Of a stretch of DNA of 64,000 nucleotides, positions 25,926 to 35,443 are shown in pieces (the stretch's first letter is position 1; every line of letters starts with the position of its first letter). Under the pieces are notes generated by a model. It worked only from the letters and a program-made list of their open reading frames with translations, did no database searches and had not been told where the DNA came from. The DNA lies in contig NC_015580.1 of assembly GCF_000253255.1 (NCBI RefSeq), forward strand, positions 713,001-777,000, read 5' to 3'. The position numbers and the translations under genes are program-made. The stretch is from Novosphingobium sp. PP1Y (lineage in GTDB: Bacteria; Pseudomonadota; Alphaproteobacteria; Sphingomonadales; Sphingomonadaceae).

Positions 25926-26548
25926 CGTGCAAGCCCGGCTGCGGTTCTTGCGTCGGCTTCGATCTTCTTCGGATCGGGCTTGCCCTTGGGTACCATCCAG
26001 CTACCTCCAACACAGATTACGGCATCGAGAGCGAGCCATTCCGGCGCATTGGCCGGAGTGACGCCGCCGGTGGGACAGAACTTCGCCTGCGCCAGCGGGG
26101 CGGAGATCGCCTTGAGGGCGGGCGGTCCGCCGGCAGCCATGGCTGGGAAGAACTTGAGCCGGTCGAAGCCCATGTCGAGCGCAAGCATGACGTCGCTGGC
26201 ATTGGCCGTACCGGGCAGGAACGGGATCTCGCGCTTGATTGCAGCTTCGCCCAGGCGCGGGGTGAGGCCGGGCGAGACGATGAATTCGGCGCCGGCATCC
26301 AGCGCCCTGTCGAGATCGTCGGGGTTGAGTACGGTGCCGGCACCGACGACGGCGCCGGGTACCTGCTTCATGACCTTGATCGCCTCGATCGCGCAATCGG
26401 TGCGCAGCGTCACTTCCAGCGCGGGGAGTCCACCGGCGACAAGCGCCTCGGCCACGGGCAGGGCGTGTTCGATATCTTCGATGACCAGCACCGGGATCAC
26501 CGGTGCGAGGCGCATGACCTTTTCGACCGATGCGGAAAGGTTGCTCAT
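25922..26548 (-). CDS. eda: KDPG aldolase
   Basis: A 208-residue aldolase splitting 2-keto-3-deoxy-6-phosphogluconate to pyruvate and glyceraldehyde 3-phosphate. The catalytic Glu is in LEVTLRT and the Schiff-base Lys in DRLKFFPA; CPTGGVTPANAPEWL is the phosphate-site turn. Start and stop overlap glk and the PEPC-like gene by four bases each. It is the final step of the Entner-Doudoroff route encoded by this operon. Confidence 0.97.
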   Translation of the reverse strand: MSNLSASVEKVMRLAPVIPVLVIEDIEHALPVAEALVAGGLPALEVTLRTDCAIEAIKVMKQVPGAVVGAGTVLNPDDLDRALDAGAEFIVSPGLTPRLGEAAIKREIPFLPGTANASDVMLALDMGFDRLKFFPAMAAGGPPALKAISAPLAQAKFCPTGGVTPANAPEWLALDAVICVGGSWMVPKGKPDPKKIEADARTAAGLAR

Positions 26549-27537
26549 GCAGTATGCTCCCTGACGAAGGCGGCAGCCGCGCCGAACAGGCCGGGCTGCG
26601 GATGGGTGATCAGCTTGACCGGCAGTTTTGCCATCATGCCGGCGAAGCGGCCCTTGGCGCAGAAACGGTCGGAAAAGCCTGACTTGAGAATGGTTTCGCG
26701 GATCCGGTAGCCCAGCCCGCCGGCGATCACGACGCCGCTGGCACCCTGGGCAAGGGCATAGTCGCCCGCCGCGGCGCCCAGCGAGAGGCAGAAGCGGTCC
26801 ACGGCGGCGGCGGCGAGGCTGTCCTCGCCGGACGTACCGGCGGTCCAGATCTCGACATCGCTCAGTTCATGGATGGCGCGCCCTTCGAGGGCGGCGAGCG
26901 TCTGGTAGATGTCGACGATGGCGGGGCCGGAGACGACACGTTCCACCGAGACGCGGTTGTGGCGCTTGCGCAACCGGGCGAGGACGGCGTCCTCGATCTG
27001 GTCGAGCGGGGCAAAGTCGATGTGGCCGCCTTCGGTCGCCTGGACGTGATAGGTGCCCTTTCCGTCGCGCCAGAGATGGGCGACGCCAAGGCCCGTGCCC
27101 GGGCCGAGTACGCTCACCGTGCCCGACGCGGGCAGCGGCGTGTTTTCGGGGCCTGCCAGGTCGAGGAAATCGTCCTCGGCGGCGCAGGCCACCGCATGGG
27201 CCACGGCAGCGAAGTCATTGACGATGGTGTGCCGCGTCGCGCCCAGCTTTTCCTCGATGAGGGCAGGGCGGATGATCCACGGGTTGTTGGTGAAGTGGAT
27301 CACTTCGCCGCCAACCGGACCGGCCACCGACATCGCCACGGCATCGGGCAGGGTGCCGCCGTTCATTTCGCGAAAGGCCTGCCAGGCAAGCTGGAAGCTG
27401 GCGTGATCCTTGGTGTGCAGAGTCGCCGGATCACCCAGCGTAATCGCGCCGCCTGCGTCCACGCTGGCAATGGCGAAGCGGGCGTGGGTGCCGCCGATAT
27501 CGACAGTGACGAGTTCCATCCCGGCAGCCACCGTCAC
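26545..27537 (-). CDS. glk: Glucokinase
   Basis: A 330-residue Glk-type kinase phosphorylating glucose with ATP. The N-terminal phosphate loop is VTVDIGGTHARFA, the sugar-binding block is FTNNPWI and VNDFAAVAHA, and LGPGTGLGVAHL with the following TEGGHIDFAP are conserved. The GTG start overlaps the edd stop (GTGA); ATG at codon 7 is an alternative. Its place between edd and eda shows that free glucose is fed into the Entner-Doudoroff pathway. Confidence 0.96.
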   Translation of the reverse strand: MTVAAGMELVTVDIGGTHARFAIASVDAGGAITLGDPATLHTKDHASFQLAWQAFREMNGGTLPDAVAMSVAGPVGGEVIHFTNNPWIIRPALIEEKLGATRHTIVNDFAAVAHAVACAAEDDFLDLAGPENTPLPASGTVSVLGPGTGLGVAHLWRDGKGTYHVQATEGGHIDFAPLDQIEDAVLARLRKRHNRVSVERVVSGPAIVDIYQTLAALEGRAIHELSDVEIWTAGTSGEDSLAAAAVDRFCLSLGAAAGDYALAQGASGVVIAGGLGYRIRETILKSGFSDRFCAKGRFAGMMAKLPVKLITHPQPGLFGAAAAFVREHTA

Positions 27538-29348
27538 AGACCTGCCACTTCGAGCATGGCCGATCCGCCCTGTTCGGCGCCGCCCGCGCTCATGCGGAAC
27601 ATGGCGAAGAGTTCACGGCCCATGCCCATTTCCGCGGCGGGTGCCGGGGCGGGCTGGCGTGCGGAGAGGTCGGCGGTCGTCTCGAGAGTGCCGTCCTCGG
27701 CCGAAAGGCGCACCACGTCGCCATCGCGCAGCAGCGAGAGCGGTCCGCCGCCCAGCGCTTCGGGAGTGACGTGGATCGCGGCGGGAACCTTGCCCGATGC
27801 GCCGGACATGCGCCCGTCCGTGACCAGTGCAACCTTGTGGCCGCGGTCCTGCAGCACGCCGAGCGGCGGGGTCAGCTTGTGCAGTTCGGGCATGCCGTTG
27901 GCGCGCGGTCCCTGGAAGCGCACGACGACGACGACGTCCTTGTCGAGTTCGCCGTTCTTGAACGCCTGGGCCACGGCTTCCTGCGTTTCGAACACGCGGC
28001 AGGGGGCCTCGATCGTCCAGCGCTCCTTGTCGACCGCCGAGGTCTTGAACGTGGCGCGGCCGAGATTGCCGGAGACGAGGCGCATGCCGCCGTCCGGCTG
28101 GAACGGTTCGGAAACCGGGCGCAACATGGTGTCGTCGCCGCTTTTCGCGGGAGCGGAAGTCCAGGCAAGGGCCTCGTCCATCAGCACCGGTTCCTGCGCA
28201 TAGTCGCGCATGCCGCCCGGCGAGACGGTCAGCACGTCCTCGTGGGCAAGCCCCGCGTCGAGCAGTTCGCGCACGACCCAGGCCATGCCGCCGGCCGCGT
28301 GGAAGTGGTTCACGTCGCCCGAGCCGTTGGGATAGACGCGGGTGATCAGCGGCACGGCAGCGGACAGCTCCGACAGGTCGTCCCAGTCGAGGATGATGCC
28401 AGCCGCGCGGGCCATCGCGGGCAGGTGGATGGCGTGGTTGGTGGAACCGCCGGTCGCCAGCAGGCCGACACAGGCGTTGACGATGGCCTTCTCGTTCACG
28501 ACCTGCGCCATCGGGCGGTAGTCTTCGCTCTTGCGGCCCATTCCGGCGAGGCGGTGGACGGCGGCGCGGGTCAGCGCCTGGCGCAGCGGCGTATTGGGCG
28601 GGACGAAGGCGGCGCCCGGCATGTGCAGGCCCATCATCTCCATCATCATCTGGTTGGAGTTGGCAGTGCCATAGAAGGTGCAGGTGCCGGCCGAATGGTA
28701 GCTGGCGCTCTCGCTGGCGAGCAGGTCCTCGCGCGTGGCCTTGCCTTCGGCGTAGAGCTGGCGGGTCTTCTGCTTCTCCTTGTTGGAGATGCCGCTGGGC
28801 ATGGGGCCCGACGGCACGAAGACGGCGGGCAGGTGGCCGAAGCGCAGCGCGCCGATCATCAGGCCGGGCACGATCTTGTCGCAAATGCCGAGCAGGGCCA
28901 TGCCGTCGAACATGGCGTGGCTCATTGCGATGCCGGTCGACATGGCAATGGTATCGCGGCTGAACAGCGAAAGTTCCATGCCGTCGAAGCCCTGGGTGAC
29001 GCCGTCGCACATGGCGGGCACGCCGCCGGCGACTTGCGCCGTCGCCCCCACTTCGCGGGCCCACAGCTTCATCTGCTCGGGATAGCGGCCATAGGGCTGG
29101 TGGGCAGAAAGCATGTCGTTGTAGGCGGTGACGATCGCCAGGTTGTTGGCGCTGCCGGTGGCGATGGCGGACTTGTCCTCGCCGGCCGCGGCAAATCCGT
29201 GGGCCAGGTTCGAGCATGAAAGGAAGCTGCGGTCCGAGTGCCGGTCGGCCTCGCGCGCGACGAGATCGAGATATCGGGCGCGGCTGTCCTTCGAGCGCTC
29301 GATGATGCGGTCGGTAACCCGAGCCACTGCCGGGGCGAGATCAGTCAT
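27534..29348 (-). CDS. edd: 6-phosphogluconate dehydratase
   Basis: A 604-residue Fe-S dehydratase of the IlvD/Edd family making KDPG from 6-phosphogluconate. The blocks PAMCDGVTQGFDGMELSL, LLGICDKIVPGLMIG and GTCTFYGTANSNQMMME supply the cluster cysteines and substrate loops. An AGGAG site lies seven bases before the ATG. It follows zwf after 78 bases with small hairpins. The distinguishing Edd length and the neighbours separate it from IlvD. Confidence 0.97.
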   Translation of the reverse strand: MTDLAPAVARVTDRIIERSKDSRARYLDLVAREADRHSDRSFLSCSNLAHGFAAAGEDKSAIATGSANNLAIVTAYNDMLSAHQPYGRYPEQMKLWAREVGATAQVAGGVPAMCDGVTQGFDGMELSLFSRDTIAMSTGIAMSHAMFDGMALLGICDKIVPGLMIGALRFGHLPAVFVPSGPMPSGISNKEKQKTRQLYAEGKATREDLLASESASYHSAGTCTFYGTANSNQMMMEMMGLHMPGAAFVPPNTPLRQALTRAAVHRLAGMGRKSEDYRPMAQVVNEKAIVNACVGLLATGGSTNHAIHLPAMARAAGIILDWDDLSELSAAVPLITRVYPNGSGDVNHFHAAGGMAWVVRELLDAGLAHEDVLTVSPGGMRDYAQEPVLMDEALAWTSAPAKSGDDTMLRPVSEPFQPDGGMRLVSGNLGRATFKTSAVDKERWTIEAPCRVFETQEAVAQAFKNGELDKDVVVVVRFQGPRANGMPELHKLTPPLGVLQDRGHKVALVTDGRMSGASGKVPAAIHVTPEALGGGPLSLLRDGDVVRLSAEDGTLETTADLSARQPAPAPAAEMGMGRELFAMFRMSAGGAEQGGSAMLEVAGL

Positions 29349-29426
29349 TATGTCACTCCTGCTTTCCGGCCTCGCTCCTCTCCCCCTGAGAGCTTCGGCC
29401 TTTTACGGCCCTGCGACCGCCTAGAA

Positions 29427-30869
29427 TTATTCGTGCCAGGTAACGCCGTCGCGTTCGGCCAGGGCGATGGCGGCCGAGGGCCCCCAACTGCCGGCCGTGT
29501 AAGTCTTGGGTTCAAGCGCCTGCTCGTCCCAGCCGGCGCGGATCGCATCGATCCAGTCCCACTGCGCCTCGACTTCGTCGCGGCGCACGAACAGCGTCTG
29601 GTCGCCCTCGATCAGGTCGAGCAGCAGGCGTTCGTAGGCGATGCGCCGCTGCGGGCCGGCAAAGGCGTCGGGCATGGTGATCGCCAGCGGCACGCTGCGC
29701 AGGCCGATGCCTTCGCGGTCGAGACCGGGGATCTTCGCCATCAGCGAGAGGGTGATGTTCTCTTCGGGCTGGATACCGATGACGAGGCGGTTGGGCACCG
29801 TCTTGGCGCCGCGGCCCGAGAAGATCGAGTGCGGCACGTTGCGGAACTGGACGACGATCTCGGTCGTGCGGCGCGGCAGCCGCTTGCCGGTGCGCAAGTA
29901 GAAGGGCACGCCCTGCCAGCGCCAGTTGTCGATGTGCGCCTTGATCGCGACGAAAGTTTCGGTGTTCGAATCTTTGCCGAGTTCCTCGTCGTAGCCGGGC
30001 ACGGCCCCGCCCGAGATCGCGCCGGCGCGGTACTGGCCGGTGACCGTCTCGCTGACGTTGACCTTGCGCAGGCTGCGCAGGACCTTGACCTTCTCGTCGC
30101 GCACGTTGGTGGCATCGTAGGAAACCGGCGGTTCCATCGCGACGAGCGCGAGGAGCTGGAGGATATGGTTCTGCACCATGTCGCGCAGCGCGCCGGAATC
30201 GTCGTAGTAGCCGACGCGCGATTCCAGGCCGACCGTTTCGGCGACGGTGATCTGCACGTGATCGATGTGCGCCGCATTCCACAGCGGCTCGAACATCAGG
30301 TTGGCAAAGCGCAGCGCCAGCAGGTTCTGGACCGTTTCCTTGCCCAGGTAATGGTCGATCCGGTAGATCCGCTCCTCAGGAAAGGCCGAGGCGACGGCAT
30401 CGTTGATGACGCGGCTCGATGCGAGGTCGATGCCGAGCGGTTTTTCCAGGCCGATGCGCACATTGGGCCCGGCCAGGCCGCTGCTCTGCAGGCCGCGGAT
30501 CGTCGGCTCGAACAGGCTGGGCGCGGTCGACAGGAAGATCGACAGGCCTTCCTCCGGCTTGCCCACCTTTTCGGCCAGCGCCTTGAAGCCTTCCAACTCG
30601 TTGGCGTCGAGCGCCTGGTAGCTCAACCGGTTGAGGAACGTCGCCAGGCCGCCGCGGCGGTTGGCCGGCAGGAACTGCTCCAGCGACTGGCGCGCGAAGT
30701 TGCGGAACGACTGGTCGTCCATGTCAGAACGCGCGGTGGCGACGATCTCGATACTTGGATCGAGCAGCCCTTCGGCATCGAGCGCACACAATGACGGCAG
30801 CAGCATCCTGCGCGATAGATCGCCGGTGGCACCGAATAGCAGCAGGCGATCGGAAGTGAATTTCGTCAC
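29427..30869 (-). CDS. zwf: Glucose-6-phosphate 1-dehydrogenase
   Basis: A 480-residue enzyme making 6-phosphogluconolactone and NAD(P)H. The nucleotide loop LLFGATGDLSRR lies at residues 10-21, the substrate motif RIDHYLGKE at 170-178, and AHIDHVQITVAETVG follows. GTG at 30869 is chosen because the protein then begins just before the Rossmann fold; the frame is open 30 codons upstream but those lack family features. No pgl gene for the lactonase is present. It heads the leftward Entner-Doudoroff unit. Confidence 0.94.
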   Translation of the reverse strand: MTKFTSDRLLLFGATGDLSRRMLLPSLCALDAEGLLDPSIEIVATARSDMDDQSFRNFARQSLEQFLPANRRGGLATFLNRLSYQALDANELEGFKALAEKVGKPEEGLSIFLSTAPSLFEPTIRGLQSSGLAGPNVRIGLEKPLGIDLASSRVINDAVASAFPEERIYRIDHYLGKETVQNLLALRFANLMFEPLWNAAHIDHVQITVAETVGLESRVGYYDDSGALRDMVQNHILQLLALVAMEPPVSYDATNVRDEKVKVLRSLRKVNVSETVTGQYRAGAISGGAVPGYDEELGKDSNTETFVAIKAHIDNWRWQGVPFYLRTGKRLPRRTTEIVVQFRNVPHSIFSGRGAKTVPNRLVIGIQPEENITLSLMAKIPGLDREGIGLRSVPLAITMPDAFAGPQRRIAYERLLLDLIEGDQTLFVRRDEVEAQWDWIDAIRAGWDEQALEPKTYTAGSWGPSAAIALAERDGVTWHE

Positions 30870-31166
30870 GTGTACGCTTCCATCATGGACAAGGTGCGCC
30901 GGGTCGGACGCGCATGGGAACTGGCGGGCGAATTGCCCCTCGCATTTGCAGCATATCAATAGTGCCCTGCGAGCGCTAGGTTATCGGCATACGAATTCCC
31001 ACCTCGCTTCGCGGACAGGTCTCCGAATTGGCCGGTTCGCGACAAAAGCTGTCTATGCTTTGCTGCGGTACCGTTTCCAAGCGGCAAGAGCTGCCATATC
31101 ACTGTCTTGCGGGTTTTCTACCCTGGCTGGCCCGACGATCGGGGATGGAGCAAGGAGAGTGCGTTC
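30870..31166. other. Divergent spacer, zwf / phoR
   Basis: This 297-base region must hold the promoters of the Entner-Doudoroff operon (leftward) and phoR (rightward). No pair of 11-bp-spaced Pho hexamers was found, so phoR shows no obvious autoregulation here. No confident hairpin, operator or coding sequence is visible. Confidence 0.5.
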
Positions 31167-32165
31167 ATGACGGTGGAGGGTGTCGGCCTTCTGGAACATC
31201 TGCAGACCCCGGCCATGGTCGTGGCGAGAGGGCAGGTCCGCTTCGCCAATTCCGCGGCCAAGGCGCTGCTGGGCGTGCACATCGTCGGGCAGGACGTGCG
31301 CATTGCCATTCGGGACCCCAAGGCGGTTGCGGCGATCCTCAGCGAAAAGGGCGGTACCGCGCAGGTTTCCGGGCTTTCGACGGGGGGCAGCGTCTGGCAG
31401 GTCGATTGCCGGGTGCTGGCCTCGAACGAGCGGCTGGTCAGTCTTTACGACCTGTCCGAGCGGGTCAGCGTCGCCAAGTCCCATGCCGATTTCGTCGCCA
31501 ATGCCAGCCACGAACTGCGCACGCCGCTCGCCAATGTGCTGGGCTACGTCGAGACGCTGATGAATCCCAAGGCGGGCGGCGATGAAAGCGTGCGCCTGCG
31601 CTTCCTCGACACGATCCGGCACGAGGCGCAGCGCATGCAGTCGCTGATCTCCGATCTCATGTCGCTTTCCCGGATCGAGGCGGTGAAGCACGAAGTGCCC
31701 GCCGACCGTGTCGACATGGTTGCGCTCTCAAACGAGATCGGGGGCGAATTCCGCACCAGCGCGACGGTCACGGTCAAGGCGAACTGCGAAAAGGCGGTCA
31801 TTGCCGGCGATCGCGGGCAGATCGGGCAAGTCTTGCGCAATCTCATCGACAATGCGCTGAAATACGGCAAGGCCGGCGGTCCGGTCGAGGTCTCGATCGA
31901 GGCGGCGAGCACCGGCTGGGTATTGCTTACCGTGCGTGACGAGGGCGAGGGCATCGCGCCCGAGCATCTGCCCCGCGTGACCGAGCGTTTCTATCGCGCC
32001 GACACCAGCCGCAGCCGGGCGGTCGGCGGCACCGGGCTGGGCCTCTCGATCGTCAAGCACATCGTCGAGCGCCACCGCGGCCGCTTCGACATCGACAGCC
32101 GCCCGGGAACCGGGACGACTGCCTCGATGATGCTTCCCTTGCGAGAGGAACAGCCGGCGGAGTAA
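31167..32165 (+). CDS. phoR: Phosphate-regulon sensor histidine kinase, soluble form
   Basis: A 332-residue kinase expected to phosphorylate PhoB. A PAS-like domain (about residues 8-90) precedes the dimerisation helix with His115 in ANASHELRTPLANVLGY. ATP-domain boxes follow: NLIDNALKYG, RDEGEGIAPEHLPRVTERFY and GTGLGLSIVKHIVERHRG. The ATG has AAGGAGAG upstream. No membrane segment is visible, whereas many PhoR proteins have one or two; the 20 extra codons possible upstream do not add one. Signal would then come through PAS with Pst/PhoU. It is separated from phoB by the porins and pst genes. Confidence 0.9.
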   Translation: MTVEGVGLLEHLQTPAMVVARGQVRFANSAAKALLGVHIVGQDVRIAIRDPKAVAAILSEKGGTAQVSGLSTGGSVWQVDCRVLASNERLVSLYDLSERVSVAKSHADFVANASHELRTPLANVLGYVETLMNPKAGGDESVRLRFLDTIRHEAQRMQSLISDLMSLSRIEAVKHEVPADRVDMVALSNEIGGEFRTSATVTVKANCEKAVIAGDRGQIGQVLRNLIDNALKYGKAGGPVEVSIEAASTGWVLLTVRDEGEGIAPEHLPRVTERFYRADTSRSRAVGGTGLGLSIVKHIVERHRGRFDIDSRPGTGTTASMMLPLREEQPAE

Positions 32166-32214
32166 ATCTGGCACCGCGGCGATGGAGATGCTTGCCCCAC
32201 CGCCGCGGTAATCA

Positions 32215-33657
32215 TCAGAAGTCCAGTTCGAAGCGGGTGCCGATGACCTGCGCGTTGTAGTCCCGGTCGCCCGAGGGCAGGGCCGTCGCACCGCTGTAGT
32301 CGAGCAGCGCATAGTTCACGTTGAAGCGCAGGTTCTGGATCGGCGACCAGATCAGGCCGACGATGTAGCCGTTCTGCGTTCCGCCCCGGATGTCGCGGCT
32401 GTTGAGGTCGAGCCAGTCGTAGCGCAGGTTGACCTGGATCGAGCCGATGCCGTCCTCACCCAGCGGGTGGGCCGGTGCAGATGACGTGAATACGCCGTCC
32501 TTGTATCCCCGGCTGTCGCCCGAAGTGATGAAGTAGCCGACTTCGGCATAGGCGCCGCGGAACGTCACGTCGGGCTGGCCGATGCGGTTGGCGCGCTGGA
32601 CGTGGACTTCGCCCACGCCGTGCCAGCGGCCCGAGATCGCCGCCAGTTCGAGGCCATAGTGGGTTTCATCCGACAGGTTCATCGCCGGAGTGCCGATCAG
32701 GCGGGTATTGGTGGAGTGGACGAGCGGACGCTGGCGATAGCGCGTGGTGCTGTCTTCCAGGCGGTTTAGCTTGCGCCAGTGCGCCGAGCCGCCGAAGTGC
32801 AGCTGCGTCTCGCCGATCTTCGGCGCGAAGACGAGGCGGCCATCGAAGCTGATGGAGTTGTTCTCATCGCCGCCGCTCGCTCCGTCGCTGCTGTTGGAAA
32901 GCGCGTTGATGTCGTCGGTGAAGACACCCGCCTGCGCCAGCCACGGCCCGCGCGAATATTGCGCTGCCAGGCCCAGGCGGCGTTCGAAGTTGAAAGCATC
33001 GGTGAAGGCCGCGCGCTCCATGACGCTGCCGGTGGTGTCGCCGGTCAGTTCGTCGAGCGACTGGAAGCTGTTCTGGTTGCCGAGTGTGACCAGCCAGGGT
33101 CCCTTGGAATAGCTGAGATAGGTATCGACCAGGTCGACTGAGTTGTCGGAGAGTTCCAGCTCCAGCTTGTAGCCGAAGCCTGCACCCAGCTTGCCCTGCG
33201 CACCCAGACGGATGCGGCGCACCTCGTTCGAGAAGCCAAGCCCCTTGTCGGCAAGGCTCGAGGGGGCGGAAACGTAGTTGGCATCGGCCTGGATGCGGCC
33301 CTTGACCTTGAACTGCTTGTCGCCCTCGGTGAACTGGGGGCTGCCCTTCCATGCGATCTTCGTGCTGGGCTTGGCCACAGGCTGCTCGCTCGCAACCGGC
33401 GTTGCTGCCTGAATCGGTGACGTAGCCGCAGGAGTGCTCGCATCGTTCGATGCCTGTGCGCCAGTCCCGTCCGCGCCAATGGCCAGACGGCTCTCAAGCG
33501 CTTCCAGGCGAGCTCGCAGCGCGCGAATCTCTTCGCGCATGGACTGCGCTTCGGCGTCCCCGATATCCTGCGCCATCGCAGGTGCAGGAAGTGCAGCGAC
33601 AACGGCTGCAAGGGCGGTGGTGGCCAGCAATCGGCTCATTCTCATCAAACTCCGCAT
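32215..33657 (-). CDS. Phosphate-selective porin (OprO/OprP family)
   Basis: A 480-residue outer-membrane porin. It has a signal peptide ending AMAQDIG, then a coiled-coil of about 35 residues (MREEIRALRARLEALESRL) that probably trimerises, a low-complexity linker, and a beta-barrel ending with aromatic Phe (RFELDF). The ATG at 33657 has GGGGGA just upstream; later in-frame Met codons at 33645 and 33639 are alternatives. A three-repeat Pho box precedes it, so induction under phosphate starvation is likely. Confidence 0.9.
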   Translation of the reverse strand: MRSLMRMSRLLATTALAAVVAALPAPAMAQDIGDAEAQSMREEIRALRARLEALESRLAIGADGTGAQASNDASTPAATSPIQAATPVASEQPVAKPSTKIAWKGSPQFTEGDKQFKVKGRIQADANYVSAPSSLADKGLGFSNEVRRIRLGAQGKLGAGFGYKLELELSDNSVDLVDTYLSYSKGPWLVTLGNQNSFQSLDELTGDTTGSVMERAAFTDAFNFERRLGLAAQYSRGPWLAQAGVFTDDINALSNSSDGASGGDENNSISFDGRLVFAPKIGETQLHFGGSAHWRKLNRLEDSTTRYRQRPLVHSTNTRLIGTPAMNLSDETHYGLELAAISGRWHGVGEVHVQRANRIGQPDVTFRGAYAEVGYFITSGDSRGYKDGVFTSSAPAHPLGEDGIGSIQVNLRYDWLDLNSRDIRGGTQNGYIVGLIWSPIQNLRFNVNYALLDYSGATALPSGDRDYNAQVIGTRFELDF

Positions 33658-33988
33658 GGTTCCCCCGGGCATTCCCCGGCCCAGTGGGGACCGGCCTCTA
33701 TGACCTTTCAGTGACACTTTGGTGACAAACATGACTGCAATGTAACAAAATGTTGACGGCGGAGGCCGGGGGTATGCCCCCCCTAACGACGGGCATCCGC
33801 GCAATCCCGTAGTTCTCCCAAAACGGGCAGACACAATTTGTAATTAAACGCGTGAACCAGCCGGTCGGAGCGATCGGTTCAAATCGTGGTTTGGTCCCAA
33901 TCCTGAAGCAGAGCGTATTGTTGTTTTTGCATGGAAATCAATTCCGGGTCGCCGAACGAAATATAGTGGAAATAAAAGGACAGGTTCA
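33658..33988. other. Divergent spacer between the two porins
   Basis: This 331-base region contains the leftward Pho box at 33700-33727 close to the first porin, with a further ATGACT at 33731. The half toward the second porin is more AT-rich (around 33895-33980) and contains no recognisable Pho hexamers, so the two porins may be regulated differently. No coding sequence is supported. Confidence 0.6.
33700..33727 (-). promoter_or_regulatory. Pho box of the OprP-like porin
   Basis: On the minus strand three hexamers read TGTCAC, TGTCAC and GGTCAT at exact 11-bp spacing (plus-strand positions 33722, 33711, 33700). PhoB dimers bind direct repeats of this type and spacing. The box ends about 43 bases before the start codon, suited to replace the -35 element. 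Confidence 0.8.
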
Positions 33989-35392
33989 GTGAGAAAATTA
34001 CAGGCAATTTCGGCCCTGGCCGTTGCCGTGTCTGCCGGGTGGGCGCTTCCCGCTGCGGCGCAAGTCAGTAAGTCGGCAGCCGTTCTGGAAGAACTGCAGG
34101 CCATGCGCGCCAAAATGGAAGTCATGGCGCAGCGTATCGACAATCTCGAATCTGAACTTGAACAGGCCAATGCCAAAGCCGAGGCCGCAAGCCAGTCGGC
34201 ACAAGTCGCAAGGGCCGACGCCAGCACCGCCAGGAAATCCGCCGAAGAGGCCTCGCCTGTCAAGGTCGCCTGGAAAGGCGCACCCAAGTTCAGCGACGAC
34301 AAGGGCTGGAGCTTCAAGCCCCGTGGCCGAATCCAGGTGGACATCGGCGGAACCGACGCGCCGAGCGGGCTTTCGAAGGGCGCCAATGCCTCGCTCGGCA
34401 CTGCAACGGAAGTGCGCCGCGCCTGGTTGGGCTTCGAAGGGACGATGCCGGGCGGTATCGGCTATCGCTTCGATGCCGACCTGACCAATTCCAGCCTGGC
34501 ACTGGCGGACGCCTACATCAGCTACAAGGCGAATCGGAACCTTACGCTCGTTCTGGGCAACCAGCGTCCCTTCACCGGGCTCGAGGACATGACCGCCGTC
34601 CTTAACACCACCTTCATGGAGCGCAGCAGCTTCAGCCAGGCCTTCGGCTTTGAGCGCCGCGTTGGTATCGCCGCGAACTACAAGACCAAGGACGTGCTGG
34701 TCGAAGCAGGCCTGTTTGCCGACGACATGTCGAGCATGAGCGCGGATACGGACAAGAGCTGGAGCCTCAACGGGCGCGTGGTCTTCATGCCCAAGCTGGG
34801 CAACGGCACGCTGCATCTGGGGGCCTCGGCCCAGTATCACGATCTCGCCGGTTCGGTTACAAGCACGCGCTATCGGACGCGGCCGTTCCTGCATACGGCG
34901 GACGTACGCCTGGTCGATACCGGCTCCATTACGGCCACCAGCGAGCGTCGCTACGGCGTTGAGGCTGCCTACATGACCGGGCCCTTCCATGCGGTCGTCG
35001 AAGGCAACGCGATCACGGCGGTGCGTCCCGGTCTCAGCAATCCGACCTTCAAGGGCGGCTACGCGGAAGTCGGATATGTCCTCACGGGTGAGAAGGCGCC
35101 TTACAAGGGCGGAATATTCGATCGGCTGCGGCCTGCCAAGGGAATCGACGAGGGCGGTATCGGCGCCATTCAGGTCAATCTGCGATTCGATCATCTCGAT
35201 CTCAACGATTCAGACATCGTCGGTGGTCGCCAGGATACCGCGGGCGTGTCATTGGTCTGGGCCGCGACGAGCAATCTGCGCTTCACGGCCAATTACGGCC
35301 ACCTGTGGTTGCGCGACGCAGCGATTACCGCTGACGGTGATGACAGCTACACCGCCGACAGCATGGGCATGCGCGCGCAGATCGACTTCTGA
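33989..35392 (+). CDS. Second OprO/OprP-family porin
   Basis: A 467-residue paralogue of the divergent porin. It shares the plan of signal peptide (ending LPAAAQVS), coiled coil (LEELQAMRAKMEVMAQRIDN) and beta-barrel closing with AQIDF. It starts with GTG preceded by AAGGACAGG. The shared barrel segments, for example TEVRRAWLGFEG against NEVRRIRLGAQG, show common descent. It may pass phosphate, pyrophosphate or polyphosphate. No Pho box was found upstream, so it may be constitutive or otherwise controlled. Confidence 0.87.
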   Translation: MRKLQAISALAVAVSAGWALPAAAQVSKSAAVLEELQAMRAKMEVMAQRIDNLESELEQANAKAEAASQSAQVARADASTARKSAEEASPVKVAWKGAPKFSDDKGWSFKPRGRIQVDIGGTDAPSGLSKGANASLGTATEVRRAWLGFEGTMPGGIGYRFDADLTNSSLALADAYISYKANRNLTLVLGNQRPFTGLEDMTAVLNTTFMERSSFSQAFGFERRVGIAANYKTKDVLVEAGLFADDMSSMSADTDKSWSLNGRVVFMPKLGNGTLHLGASAQYHDLAGSVTSTRYRTRPFLHTADVRLVDTGSITATSERRYGVEAAYMTGPFHAVVEGNAITAVRPGLSNPTFKGGYAEVGYVLTGEKAPYKGGIFDRLRPAKGIDEGGIGAIQVNLRFDHLDLNDSDIVGGRQDTAGVSLVWAATSNLRFTANYGHLWLRDAAITADGDDSYTADSMGMRAQIDF

Positions 35393-35398
35393 CCTGCA

Positions 35399-35443
35399 GC
35401 AAGGGAAGCGCCGCCAGGATTTTGCTGGCCGCGCTTCCCTTGC
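35399..35443 (+). terminator. Terminator hairpin after the second porin
   Basis: A perfect 13-base stem, 35399-35411 with 35431-35443, contains an inner GCCAG/CTGGC pairing. It starts seven bases after the porin stop. A T-tract is missing, but a second imperfect GC-rich hairpin follows at about 35468-35505, so together they should insulate the pst promoter. Confidence 0.7.

Noticed and set aside
33844..33988. Pho box for the second porin
   Set aside because: No TGTCA-type hexamer pair at 11-bp spacing was found on the plus strand in this stretch.
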